From Yersinia canariae (lineage in GTDB: Bacteria > Pseudomonadota > Gammaproteobacteria > Enterobacterales > Enterobacteriaceae), in NCBI RefSeq assembly GCF_009831415.1, contig NZ_CP043727.1, positions 2,852,001 to 2,916,000 of the forward strand: DNA of 64,000 nucleotides. Direction: 5' to 3'. The notes under the pieces were generated by a model. The model did no database searches. It saw only the letters and a list, made by a program, of their open reading frames with translations, and was not told where the DNA came from. This document shows, in pieces, positions 26,600-35,573 of this stretch. Every line of letters starts with the position of its first letter. Position 1 is the stretch's first letter. Made by a program: the position numbers and the translations under genes.

Positions 26600-26730
26600 G
26601 CCATCAGACCCTAGCCGTCAGGCCCGAACCCCGGAGGGATTCGGCGGAGCTTACCGGCAGAGCCGGTTAGCGCAGTGGGGCTCGACGACCCGGCAGCGCC
26701 GGGGAGCAGGAGGGGGCTATTAGGCTGATG
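26600..26730. repeat. 131-bp direct repeat, left copy
   Basis: GCCATCAGACCCTAGCCGTC begins a GC-rich unit that recurs at 28372-28500 with about 12 differences. Both copies contain hairpins ACCGGC-AGA-GCCGGT and CCCGGC-AGC-GCCGGG, and end GCTGATG. They flank the gene at 26936-28279 on both sides in the same orientation. The AT-rich 200 bp that follow should hold the promoter of that gene. Confidence 0.85.
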
Positions 26731-26935
26731 CTTCTCATTTTCCCTGAGCGTATATATGAGAAACTAGAAAAATCTCTTTTAATAAAGATACAATAATGTA
26801 TGAGTCAACTTATTTTAGTCTTAACAAAAAATAAAACTCACATCAATTTATTTAACATTCTTTAAGAAAAAATGTTGTGTAAAAAGTAAAAAACGCAGAT
26901 GATTTCGTTGCTACGTGAACTAATGAGGATTATAA

Positions 26936-28279
26936 ATGGCTGCCATTGCAACTTACTTACCTGAATCGCAAATCATTACATTAACAAAGGATTTTCCAGC
27001 ACTAGAAGACCCTCAGAACCCAATCGGATTTACAAACCCTACTCAATTTGCTTTCTTTTTCCATGAGTGGATTCATTTTCTTCATAATATTTCAACTATA
27101 CATGGCTTTTCTGTTTTTTGTTCACAATTGATATTATGGAATAACTTCCGCTGGACAATGGAAAATAAAGACACTTCTCTCGGATCAAGTCATATTAATC
27201 CAGATCTAATCGAAAATAACAAAAATCATTTCAGCTTTATCATTTCAAACAGAAAAAGAAACCTATGTACGTTACCTGATTATGCTAAAAATAAAGACAT
27301 ACTCTTCGATGCGCATGAAATAGAACCCTTAAAGTATGCTGATGGTCAGGTTACCTGCACCTCATTAATTAAATGCAAAGTGACCTTTAATGACAATAGT
27401 TATGATCTTCATATAGGCCTGCTTGAGATTCTTGAATCTGTAGCTTACATGCTAGAGTCAAAATGTGCACAGGAAATGAATTCTACCCCACAAGAATCTC
27501 CATTTTATCCTTATCATACAGTAAATGGATTTGCAAAAAAGGTTGCATCATCATTAACGGATGATGATTTAATTTGCTGTATGTTAGCATCCTTACAATC
27601 AAATGACTCACCACGAGTCTTGATGAATCTTTTAATAGAAATGGAATCCTTAGAAGCTGATTGCAGGTATGAAAAATTAGTTTCGCATGTAAAAAAGCAG
27701 TTAAATGAATTAGCGGAAACAACAGATTCTTCTATTAATCAAATCATTAACCTTTTCCCTATTAACGAACCTATGGGGAACTTTATTAAACTAACACTTA
27801 GACGAATAAAAAATAATTTAAGCTTCAGGATCGAAGATCCATTCCTTGAGCTAAATATAATAAAAAATATCTCAAAAAAACCATTAGAAATGAATGGTTT
27901 TATTCGCAAGTTTGGCGGTTGCACCATAATCCAAAAAAGAAATAACGACCCAGAAATTCCAGAGTGTGATGTTATGTACGATTTTGAACTGCCAGAAAAT
28001 GATGAATCAACTCTTTTTGGCTCAAAAAAATTGCACGCTTGTTTTCATTTTATTTTACTACATTATAGACCCTCTGGTGAAATAGTAAAAACAGAAAACT
28101 TAACAAACTCGTCGAGAAGTAGATGCCCTTTTTATACTGTTTGCGGTGCATCTTTGCGTGTTTCCAATAGCGAAATTTGCAACTCAAAACCATGGAAATC
28201 AATGTCCTGCGCTTCCAATCAGGGATGTTATTATGCAGCTGCGATGATAGCCACTAACCCTCCTAGCAATTCTAATTAA
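26936..28279 (+). CDS. Unknown protein with a zincin-like HExxH motif and a cysteine-rich C-terminus
   Basis: 447 residues; I do not recognise the family. FFHEWIHFLHNISTIHGF puts HExxH at residues 43-47 with further histidines at 50 and 56, a zinc-peptidase-like pattern very near the N-terminus. The middle is helical and lysine-rich. The C-terminus carries five cysteines (about 397, 403, 415, 425 and 431; CPFYTVC, EIC, MSC, GC) that could bind metal. No signal peptide. The gene is AT-rich (about one third GC by eye), unlike the GC-rich repeats that flank it, which points to transfer as a single-gene cassette. A defence or toxin role is possible but not shown. Confidence 0.75.
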   Translation: MAAIATYLPESQIITLTKDFPALEDPQNPIGFTNPTQFAFFFHEWIHFLHNISTIHGFSVFCSQLILWNNFRWTMENKDTSLGSSHINPDLIENNKNHFSFIISNRKRNLCTLPDYAKNKDILFDAHEIEPLKYADGQVTCTSLIKCKVTFNDNSYDLHIGLLEILESVAYMLESKCAQEMNSTPQESPFYPYHTVNGFAKKVASSLTDDDLICCMLASLQSNDSPRVLMNLLIEMESLEADCRYEKLVSHVKKQLNELAETTDSSINQIINLFPINEPMGNFIKLTLRRIKNNLSFRIEDPFLELNIIKNISKKPLEMNGFIRKFGGCTIIQKRNNDPEIPECDVMYDFELPENDESTLFGSKKLHACFHFILLHYRPSGEIVKTENLTNSSRSRCPFYTVCGASLRVSNSEICNSKPWKSMSCASNQGCYYAAAMIATNPPSNSN

Positions 28280-28371
28280 ACCTCAATCTATAAAATATAT
28301 AATGGCTCCATTTAGTTTCTTAAATAGCCCTAACAAATTTCAAGTCAGCTGTTAGAGGAGCCCTGCCCTTT

Positions 28372-28500
28372 GCCATCAGACCCTAGCCGTCAGTCCCGAA
28401 CTCCGAAGGGATTAGGCGGAGCTTACCGGCAGAGCCGGTTAGCTCAGTAGGGCTGACGACCCGGCAGCGCCGGGGAGCCGGAGGGGGCCATACGCTGATG
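28372..28500. repeat. 131-bp direct repeat, right copy
   Basis: The right partner of 26600-26730, 129 bp here, 93 bp after the stop of the HExxH gene and ending 12 bp before the IS30 element. Differences are scattered substitutions and two small indels, so the duplication is not recent. Confidence 0.85.
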
Positions 28501-28512
28501 TCCGCTTCGTGC

Positions 28513-29733
28513 TGTGAGTTCAACTGATGGACGCAACACACTTATTGAACCGTTCTGCGGGTGATTCATAGTCTAGCGTTTTTCTCGGTCTTTCGTTGAG
28601 CTGTCTGGCAACGCTGTTCAGTCTCTGCTGACTGTGAACCGATAAGTCAGTTCCCTTTGGAAAATATTGTCTGAGCAACCTGTTCGTATTTTCATTTGAG
28701 CCACGTTGCCAGGGAGATTGAGGATCACAGAAGTAAATCTGGATGTCTGTTGCTACAGTAAACCGGGTGTGGCTGGTCATTTCAGCTCCCCGATCCCAGG
28801 TTAATGTTTTATAAAGCTCAACAGGCAATTCCCGGGCTTGTCTGATGAGTGCAGATATAACCGTTATGGTCTTGTTGTCCCTGATTTTGGTCAACATAAC
28901 AAAGCGGGAATGGCGTTCTACAAGGGTGACGATATAGGAGTTTTTCGAGCCCTGGATCAGATCACCTTCCCAGTGACCAGGTATGGCTCTGTCTGCGGCT
29001 TCCGGTGGCCTTTCGCTGATAGGTATCGCATTCGGGATTTTCCCTAATCCTTTCCCTTTAAGTGATGACGTTCGGGATCTACGAACCGCTCTTCCGCTTC
29101 TGAGGCATTGCTGCAGCTCTTTTTTTAATGCCCCCCGGGTTTGTATAAAAAGCGTTTTATAAATCGTTTCGTGTGACACATGCATTTCCTGATTATCCGG
29201 ATAACAGCGTTTCAGCCAACCGGCGATCTGTTCCGGCGACCAGTCCTGATGCATCTTCTCTGCAATGATTTTACACAATGTGGGGCTTTCAATTAGCTTG
29301 CAAGGTTTTGGTCTCAGAGCATTTTCCCACGCAGCAGTATCGGCTTTTGCTGCACGGTATTGCCTGGCACCTCCATGCCTCCTGACCTCGCGGCTAATTG
29401 TTGAGGGTGCTCTTGATAATTTGGCAGCGATGTCCCTGATACTGAGTTTTGCTACCAGTCCTCTGGATATCTCCTCTCTTTCATCAAGCGTAAGCGCTAA
29501 TCGATGCCGCTTTCGCACGGGAGGACGGTAGCCACCTGTCTGATGGATAGTGGGCATAATAGAAGAATGGTATCTGTCGAACATTCTGGCGATATCATGC
29601 AGAGAATCACCTTGCTTGTATCTGTCCCAGATAATCGCCTTTTGTTCTGGCGTGTAGTAAATGCGAGTTCTTCGTTTCATGGCAACGTCCCCCTTGATCA
29701 AGGATAGCGTTGCACCGACCCGTTGAACTCACA
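28513..29733 (-). mobile_element. IS30-family insertion sequence, complete, 1221 bp
   Basis: Ends read TGTGAGTTCAAC on each strand, with partial match beyond (TGATGGACGCAACAC against GGGTCGGTGCAACGC). The length of 1221 bp equals that of IS30 itself. The 2-bp duplication GC flanks both ends (28511-28512 and 29734-29735), as IS30 makes. Removing the element rebuilds CCGCTTCGTGCCATATGCGGAC, a version of the boundary palindrome. IS30 is known to favour palindromic targets. Confidence 0.93.
28520..29680 (-). CDS. IS30-family transposase
   Basis: 386 residues from the ATG at 29680 (MKRRTRIYYTPEQK), with AAGGGGGAC upstream; a TTG at 29701 is weaker. The N-terminal HTH domains (about 10-60 and 65-105, including LSIRDIAAKLSRAPSTISREVRRHGG) precede a DDE core: HWEGDLIQG for the first aspartate, LTWDRGAEM for the second, and a glutamate in SPWQRGSNENTNRLLRQYFPKG. 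All parts are intact, so the element may be active. Confidence 0.95.
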   Translation of the reverse strand: MKRRTRIYYTPEQKAIIWDRYKQGDSLHDIARMFDRYHSSIMPTIHQTGGYRPPVRKRHRLALTLDEREEISRGLVAKLSIRDIAAKLSRAPSTISREVRRHGGARQYRAAKADTAAWENALRPKPCKLIESPTLCKIIAEKMHQDWSPEQIAGWLKRCYPDNQEMHVSHETIYKTLFIQTRGALKKELQQCLRSGRAVRRSRTSSLKGKGLGKIPNAIPISERPPEAADRAIPGHWEGDLIQGSKNSYIVTLVERHSRFVMLTKIRDNKTITVISALIRQARELPVELYKTLTWDRGAEMTSHTRFTVATDIQIYFCDPQSPWQRGSNENTNRLLRQYFPKGTDLSVHSQQRLNSVARQLNERPRKTLDYESPAERFNKCVASIS

Positions 29734-29769
29734 GCCATATGCGGACATTGTCCATTACACTAATGTGTC

Positions 29770-30999
29770 CTAATTAGTAGTTTGCCATAGTGGACATGAT
29801 TTATATTTACTTTCCCGGATCTTTGGCTGCAATTCATTAATTGATTCGAATTTCTCGTTGATTTTCAAGTCTATCAATTTGAAAATTATGGAGCGGCTAA
29901 ATGTTAACGCCTTTTTCAACTCATTTTCTCCAAGATTATTAGACCCAGCATGGACTACTTTAGATCTTAATCCATATAGTTCTTTGACGTAATCTTCAAT
30001 TTCTAAGCATTCATCTACTGATTCCCCACTTATATAAGCACATTGTTCAGCCATGCTAGCTACTATAGAGGCAGTAATAACACTATTTTCATTAACTTTG
30101 AAAAGTGCTTCAAGCGCAATTACGACTTTCAGTAAGGCACTTGATCTGTTTTTATCGCGATAAGCTTCGCCAATCCATTCAACTGCTCTGGAGAGTTTCC
30201 TTTCAAGTTGGGTGCCCGGAGATAAAACGACATTAAAAAAATTCGTCATCAAGCTTTCTTTTTTTTCTGGAAAATAATCAGCCAGATCACTCAGATCAAT
30301 TATTTGATCTTGTTCACGCTTATTTCCAGCCCTTCCAAAAATTGAGCCTTCCGTATAAATAATCGATGGTTCGGTAGGAGAAAACTCATACATAAAAGCA
30401 CCTATAGAAAACTCTTTACCTTTCTTCGCCAACAAGAAAGCAAATGACAACTCTAGTGTGTTGAAAAAAGTGTCTGCAATTTCTGAAGCTTTATAGGAAT
30501 CTAATGATTTCACACATAATTGAACAACAGTTTTTGTAGATTGCTGTTTACTAAAGAAAGTATCTGAGAATGGAAGTTTGATATGGCTTGCATGGCGAGG
30601 AATCTCATAAAAACAAAATGGCCCTAGATTAACAGGGTGAGACCCATTTTTTATATTTCCACCAAATACTTGTTTAACAACCCTATGTTCTCTTTGCTTA
30701 ACTAAACTACTAATGAGGTTTTTGAAATATTTAACACGAACATCCACATCATCATCCGGGTGATCACTACAATCAAATAAGGTTCTTTCAATATAATATC
30801 TAAAATATATCTTTGAAATAAATTGTCCATCATTGGTTTTTGATAAATCATCTAATCCTTTTTCAAAAGATTCATTGTCAGTGATTATAATGACGTTACC
30901 AATAAATCCATCGTCAGAAAATATTCTTTTTTCGACTGTGGTTTTATTTAATGTACATGATTTAAAAATTCGACTGGAAATATCTTTGCTATAACTCAT
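29770..30999 (-). CDS. Apea-like HEPN domain protein, probable defence ribonuclease
   Basis: 409 residues from the ATG at 30999 (MSYSKDISSRIF), which has AGGATTCAGG upstream; an in-frame start at 31038 would add 13 residues. The C-terminal third is helical and holds LYGLRSKVVHAGSNN, giving R345-x4-H350, the active-site motif of HEPN ribonucleases, in the form seen in Apea-like HEPN proteins. LLKVVIALEALFK is the usual helix before it. The first 250 residues are not recognised. HEPN nucleases cut RNA in many toxin-antitoxin and abortive infection systems. It stands alone between a palindromic repeat copy and IS30, so no obvious antitoxin partner is adjacent. Confidence 0.72.
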   Translation of the reverse strand: MSYSKDISSRIFKSCTLNKTTVEKRIFSDDGFIGNVIIITDNESFEKGLDDLSKTNDGQFISKIYFRYYIERTLFDCSDHPDDDVDVRVKYFKNLISSLVKQREHRVVKQVFGGNIKNGSHPVNLGPFCFYEIPRHASHIKLPFSDTFFSKQQSTKTVVQLCVKSLDSYKASEIADTFFNTLELSFAFLLAKKGKEFSIGAFMYEFSPTEPSIIYTEGSIFGRAGNKREQDQIIDLSDLADYFPEKKESLMTNFFNVVLSPGTQLERKLSRAVEWIGEAYRDKNRSSALLKVVIALEALFKVNENSVITASIVASMAEQCAYISGESVDECLEIEDYVKELYGLRSKVVHAGSNNLGENELKKALTFSRSIIFKLIDLKINEKFESINELQPKIRESKYKSCPLWQTTN

Positions 31000-31161
31000 C
31001 CTGAATCCTAATGTGATGGTGTAAACTAATACAGTCAATGCTTATCATGATACTATATCTCTATTGAAACAATAAATGGGGATTAGATAAAATTCAATAA
31101 GTTAACACTTCATCAGTTATGTCCGCTCCTCGCTCACAGCGGACCTTCAGCTCGGTTAACA

Positions 31162-31185
31162 GTTCGCTTCGTGCCAGAAGCGGAC
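31162..31185. repeat. Palindromic boundary repeat, copy C
   Basis: CGCTTCGTGCCAGAAGCG (31165-31182) and flanks form an imperfect palindrome matching copy A and the IS30-split copy. A related palindrome, TCCGCTCCTCGCTCACAGCGGA, sits just left at 31119-31140. Both lie between the HEPN gene and the YobI-like NTPase gene. Otherwise 31000-31302 holds no gene. Confidence 0.6.
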
Positions 31186-31302
31186 TGTTCAGCAACATAT
31201 TGCTGAAAGAATCTAACATGTATAGAGATAATCTAAGATCGTTAACAGATTAACAAAGACAAGCAGAGACCTGCCGGTCCCGGCCTGAAAGAGGCTAAAT
31301 CG

Positions 31303-34300
31303 CTAATCGTCATCCTCTAGGTCGGGTGCGATAACGACGGCGAATTTTCCATCCTCACGCTCCTCGAAACTCCTAATGATGCGTACAGCCTGCAGATGCT
31401 CGAGAATTGATATCACGCGTTCTCTGTTTACTACAGAGATTGTCGCCTGGGTTCTATTGATGAATATATGTCTCAATTCATCTTCGCCCAGCTGATGGCA
31501 AAGCTCGGCCAGTTGATGTTTATTCAGGCCTGTCACAATAAATCGCGTAAACAGCATGACCTTGAATTCTGCATGACTGGTGCTATTAAATACCCGCAGC
31601 AGGACATCATTAGGGAAATTGAGATCGGCGATATCAGACGCAATGAAATAATCAATAAATTGCGACACCAGATCCGCTCTCTCTTGCACAGTAAAGCGCG
31701 CGTAGACCATGACTTTTGTGAGCATGGCTGTAAAGAAGCGCGCGTCTTTTTCTTTTCTTAGATAGAACTCGGGCTGCGCCAAAAATTCACTTTTATACTG
31801 GCTGAACCAATAGACAAAGGCATCACTGATTTTCTCATCCAGATCCGCGTATTGAGCCGCAATTTTTTCATACACATCCGCGTCGAGAGGCAGCTTCTGC
31901 ATGGCTACCAAGGTGCAGAAATGACGCGCGCTAAGCCGTTCATCAATGTCCCACATGTTAATCTCAAGCGGAGTAACCAGACTCTGATAAGCCTGCTCTT
32001 CCAGGTCATCGTTGCAGATAATTTTCATATAGAGCAGGTCATAGCGGTCGCCATCATAAACTTCTGGGGATGATTGACCCAATGTAGCCGCATGCTTGGT
32101 CACATACGCCGTCAGTATCGCCATGTTGCAGCCTTCACAGATATAGTCCATCAGCGCCCCCCATCCCGGCACGACGCGGTCATAACGGTAAAACAGGTCG
32201 TGATAGGAGAGCGTTAGCAGGTCTTCGGTAAATTCTGCTTTAGTGGATATCCCGCACAGGTCGGCAAACGAGAAGCTCATTTTTCTGACGATATCGCCTT
32301 TGCAATCGTCGCTTAGGGAGGTGTGGGTCAGCACGTAGCGGATACAGTCGGCATCCTCAGCGGAGGAGATAAACACATCTCTGACGAATATATCGATGTT
32401 TTGACTGAAGTAATCAGAAACCGTACCGAGTTTATGCTCATAGGCGAGCGTCCAGGGTTTCCTTTCCGCCTCTTCAGGCGTTATGTTGTCAATAAGACAT
32501 GAAACGGCAATGCCAACATTGTGTCGAGTTAACTGATAAAGGCTGTTTTGCGCAATAAACTGCAGGCAATTCCGCTCCGTTGGCGTTATTGGTTCGAACA
32601 GCCCGTCATAGCATGCATCCGCCTGTTGTACATGACGCATGAACGCTTCCTGATTTTCTTCGGTGAGCTGAGATATGATGCGGCACCCCAGCGAATGAAT
32701 AAGCTGGCGGTATTGCAGTTTATCTAGCGCATGTTCAGGCGATACGCAGGCTATCACGCTGATAGCAATATCGTTGGTGAATTTTTCATCCGGCTGGCCC
32801 GCGAGAACGGCAACCATTCTGTCAAGATAACCATTTTTTTGCAGCGCGGTAACGATTAACTTATCGACGGTTTCGGGTTTGCCAAATCGTGTATAAAGCT
32901 CAGAGAAAACAGCAAGGATGTGTTCATCAGACTGGCTGAATAGCGAAGCGAACATGCCCGCCAGATGCTCGTCCGCGTTATCAATCAGATGAGTCACCAA
33001 TTGATGATGAAGCGCGCCATCGGCATAAATACGGTTATGTTCAACCAATTCGCTGATGACTCTGTTCTCGTCATCGATAAAATATTCACCGTTTGAGGTT
33101 GCGTAGCTCAGATCCTGACCGACGGCTTTCAGAAAGTCGTTATCATTTACGCTCATCGATCCTTCATGGAAAATTGAGCGGTAGGCCATAAAGTCCTGCA
33201 TTACCAGACCATCGGACAGCAGCAGATACAAGGCGTCTAATCCGCCATTGCGCATATCGGTACACAAAGCATGGAGCTGCTGCTCAGAGACGAAGTCATG
33301 ATCCTCCATCGCCTCAAGATACCCCTGCGCAATCTCTGCAAATTTCTCACGCCCGATTATTAGCGTAAGCTCTCGCAGCGAAAGAGTATTTTTTAATTTT
33401 ATTGACTCTTTAATTTTCTTTATTTTTATTTGCAGTTCACTAAAAGCCGAGTTTTTATCTTTACCCATTTTTGTTTTTCGTTTCAGGTATTCTTCTTTTA
33501 GTTGTTCTCTTAATGCCCTATCAAAAAGTGAGAGTGAATTTCCCTGATGACTAACAAAGTAGCCTATATATAAATTTTCCTTTTGCGATAAAAATTCTAA
33601 AAAACCATTTTCATCATCAATTAAAGCCAAAGTTGTTAGGGGATAAAAATTACTGTATCCATTTCCGGTACCAAAATGAACGCCATCCCAGAGTATTTTC
33701 GGAATATATCGGCAAACTATTTCCTCTCTAACCCCCCTATGGTCATACATAGGCTCATGATTAAGATGTTCTATTTCGGCCTGTAAAACATCCAGTTTAG
33801 TTTCCAGAGAGTCGAAATGATTGCGGTGAAGTTTGCGGGTGCGATAGTCGCGAACAAATGAATATAAAACCCCGATTTTCTTATCGGTAAGAAAATAGTC
33901 TAAAGCATAAATGTTTTTATAAAAAACCAGCGATAACAGTTTGATTTTATCTTTGCCGTTATCAACTATGTTGCTGAACACATGGTACTCATTGACCAAA
34001 TTCTGCAGGCTGCGCATATCATTTATATATGCCGAAATGCCTTTCAGATATTTATCGTTATGCGTGTCGAGCGACATTTTCCTCTTTAATAAGGTAAACG
34101 CGTTTCTGCTGTCCATAAATGGAATGACGGGAAGAATGAAATCAAAGAATTTAGTTCTGGCATCAGCGCCCAGGAACAGGTCGTCTCTTACCGCATAAAC
34201 AAACCTGACCGGGTTGCCATCGACAATATTGTTATTAACTATTTTGTTAATTTCACGCAGCTTAACGAAAATCTCAGGCGTCCCTAGCCTATCAAGATCT

Positions 34301-35142
34301 TCAAAGATAACCACCTTATATTCCAGCTTGGTGAAAAAATAGACGATCTCGTCAAGGCAGTTGTTCAGTAAGGATGGCGTCTCTTGCTCGCTCGCCTCAA
34401 CATCCCCGCTTAAGATGGCTATCTTGCTCAGCTTAAGTTTCTTATCAAAAATACCGATTCGAGATGCGCTGGCGGTTATAAAGTACAGCGCCGTAAAAGC
34501 CAACAAAACTAATATAATGCCTTTTAAAATATAGTGATCATTAAATACTTCAATCCAGGATGACGGGAGATGAAGAAACTCCGCGATGGTTTTAAAATAG
34601 AGAATAAATGCGGCAACCGCGATGGGCGCGACAACTTTAAGTAAGGCTCGATAGGTTCCCCTGACATAGTGGGAGCCCCTATCGATTATTCTGTCTATCC
34701 TTGAGTCGGGAAGCTTCTCTCTATTCTCTTTATAAAGAATCTGCTGCAGGATACTGAGTTCAACCTCCTGGTGAGTTGGGCTGACGGTTGTTTCATTTTC
34801 CGTCATATCGAATCCCGCAAGAGATACATTGATGTATTTATCATCACAGTGATATTTCATAAATGATGAAATAACCGTACTTTTCCCTGCGCCGTAGCTC
34901 CCTGTAATGGCAATGTTTCTCACGTCTTTCTGAGACAAGGCGTATTTCAGGGCAATGAAATACTCTCGCATACTGGCATCATTGATGGTTTTCGGCGCTA
35001 AAGTATCATAGCGGTCACCTGACTCCCCTTCAGTCAGACTCAGCTCCTGCTCTGCGCGTTGTACCTGATCTTTTACCTGGCGCTTAACCAGCCATGCCTC
35101 CGTCTTCCTGCACAGGTCTATTGCCCAGCTCAACATGCTCAT
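31303..35142 (-). CDS. YobI-like membrane-anchored P-loop NTPase, 1279 residues
   Basis: A very large STAND/KAP-like NTPase. Walker A GSYGAGKST is at residues 81-89, two membrane helices are inserted in the NTPase domain at about 168-184 and 205-224, and Walker B KVVIFEDLDRL is at 276-286. Sensor-like VYAVRDDLF follows. This KAP-type insertion of helices next to the P-loop places the protein at the inner membrane. The remaining 900 residues are helical and repeat-like, probably a sensor. The start at 35142 has GGAGCCGCTGA upstream. No partner gene is adjacent. YobI-like NTPases occur singly in defence islands; a phage-defence role is an inference. Confidence 0.8.
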   Translation of the reverse strand: MSMLSWAIDLCRKTEAWLVKRQVKDQVQRAEQELSLTEGESGDRYDTLAPKTINDASMREYFIALKYALSQKDVRNIAITGSYGAGKSTVISSFMKYHCDDKYINVSLAGFDMTENETTVSPTHQEVELSILQQILYKENREKLPDSRIDRIIDRGSHYVRGTYRALLKVVAPIAVAAFILYFKTIAEFLHLPSSWIEVFNDHYILKGIILVLLAFTALYFITASASRIGIFDKKLKLSKIAILSGDVEASEQETPSLLNNCLDEIVYFFTKLEYKVVIFEDLDRLGTPEIFVKLREINKIVNNNIVDGNPVRFVYAVRDDLFLGADARTKFFDFILPVIPFMDSRNAFTLLKRKMSLDTHNDKYLKGISAYINDMRSLQNLVNEYHVFSNIVDNGKDKIKLLSLVFYKNIYALDYFLTDKKIGVLYSFVRDYRTRKLHRNHFDSLETKLDVLQAEIEHLNHEPMYDHRGVREEIVCRYIPKILWDGVHFGTGNGYSNFYPLTTLALIDDENGFLEFLSQKENLYIGYFVSHQGNSLSLFDRALREQLKEEYLKRKTKMGKDKNSAFSELQIKIKKIKESIKLKNTLSLRELTLIIGREKFAEIAQGYLEAMEDHDFVSEQQLHALCTDMRNGGLDALYLLLSDGLVMQDFMAYRSIFHEGSMSVNDNDFLKAVGQDLSYATSNGEYFIDDENRVISELVEHNRIYADGALHHQLVTHLIDNADEHLAGMFASLFSQSDEHILAVFSELYTRFGKPETVDKLIVTALQKNGYLDRMVAVLAGQPDEKFTNDIAISVIACVSPEHALDKLQYRQLIHSLGCRIISQLTEENQEAFMRHVQQADACYDGLFEPITPTERNCLQFIAQNSLYQLTRHNVGIAVSCLIDNITPEEAERKPWTLAYEHKLGTVSDYFSQNIDIFVRDVFISSAEDADCIRYVLTHTSLSDDCKGDIVRKMSFSFADLCGISTKAEFTEDLLTLSYHDLFYRYDRVVPGWGALMDYICEGCNMAILTAYVTKHAATLGQSSPEVYDGDRYDLLYMKIICNDDLEEQAYQSLVTPLEINMWDIDERLSARHFCTLVAMQKLPLDADVYEKIAAQYADLDEKISDAFVYWFSQYKSEFLAQPEFYLRKEKDARFFTAMLTKVMVYARFTVQERADLVSQFIDYFIASDIADLNFPNDVLLRVFNSTSHAEFKVMLFTRFIVTGLNKHQLAELCHQLGEDELRHIFINRTQATISVVNRERVISILEHLQAVRIIRSFEEREDGKFAVVIAPDLEDDD

Positions 35143-35573
35143 TCAGCGGCTCCATTTTGCCAATACCCGATTACGATAAGCGGAAATTCCGAATGTGTTT
35201 GATGGCGTCCAGAATAATCCTGATGGTTATATCGTAGCGTTTCAACACGATGAAAACATATTCTTTTTTGAGTTACTCGTGCGGATTCAGATTTGGCTCG
35301 TATGAGAAGGCATCTTTGGGGATCATGACACGGGCTCAGCTCTGTGTACCAAGTAACACAGCATGGTGCGCTCCTAAGTCGAAGCTCTTGTATAGGTTGC
35401 TGGCAACATGCTGTAGCTTATCCATAATTTGATACTGTCCGGTCCAGCATTAATGCTCCGCTACATACGGTCAGGCTGCAACTGTTTGCATCCTGGAAAA
35501 CGAGCTATGCACTCTAAGAGGTATCAGCAAGCATGACTTCCGCTTCACGCCCTGAGACATTCGACAAGCTTTT
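35143..35573. other. Non-coding stretch between the NTPase gene and IS110
   Basis: About 430 bp. It should hold the NTPase promoter and one end of the IS110-family element, which I could not place exactly. A 60-codon frame at 35250 has no family features. I see no clear repeats. Confidence 0.45.

Noticed and set aside
26600..26730. The 131-bp repeat as a tRNA or CRISPR repeat
   Set aside because: The text TTAGCTCAGTAGG in the right copy recalls a D-arm, but no acceptor, anticodon or T-arm fits. Only two copies exist, with a gene between, so it is not a CRISPR array. I found no CRISPR array in the window.
35250..35432. 60-codon frame upstream of the NTPase gene
   Set aside because: No recognisable domain, and it lies in the probable promoter region and IS110 flank.
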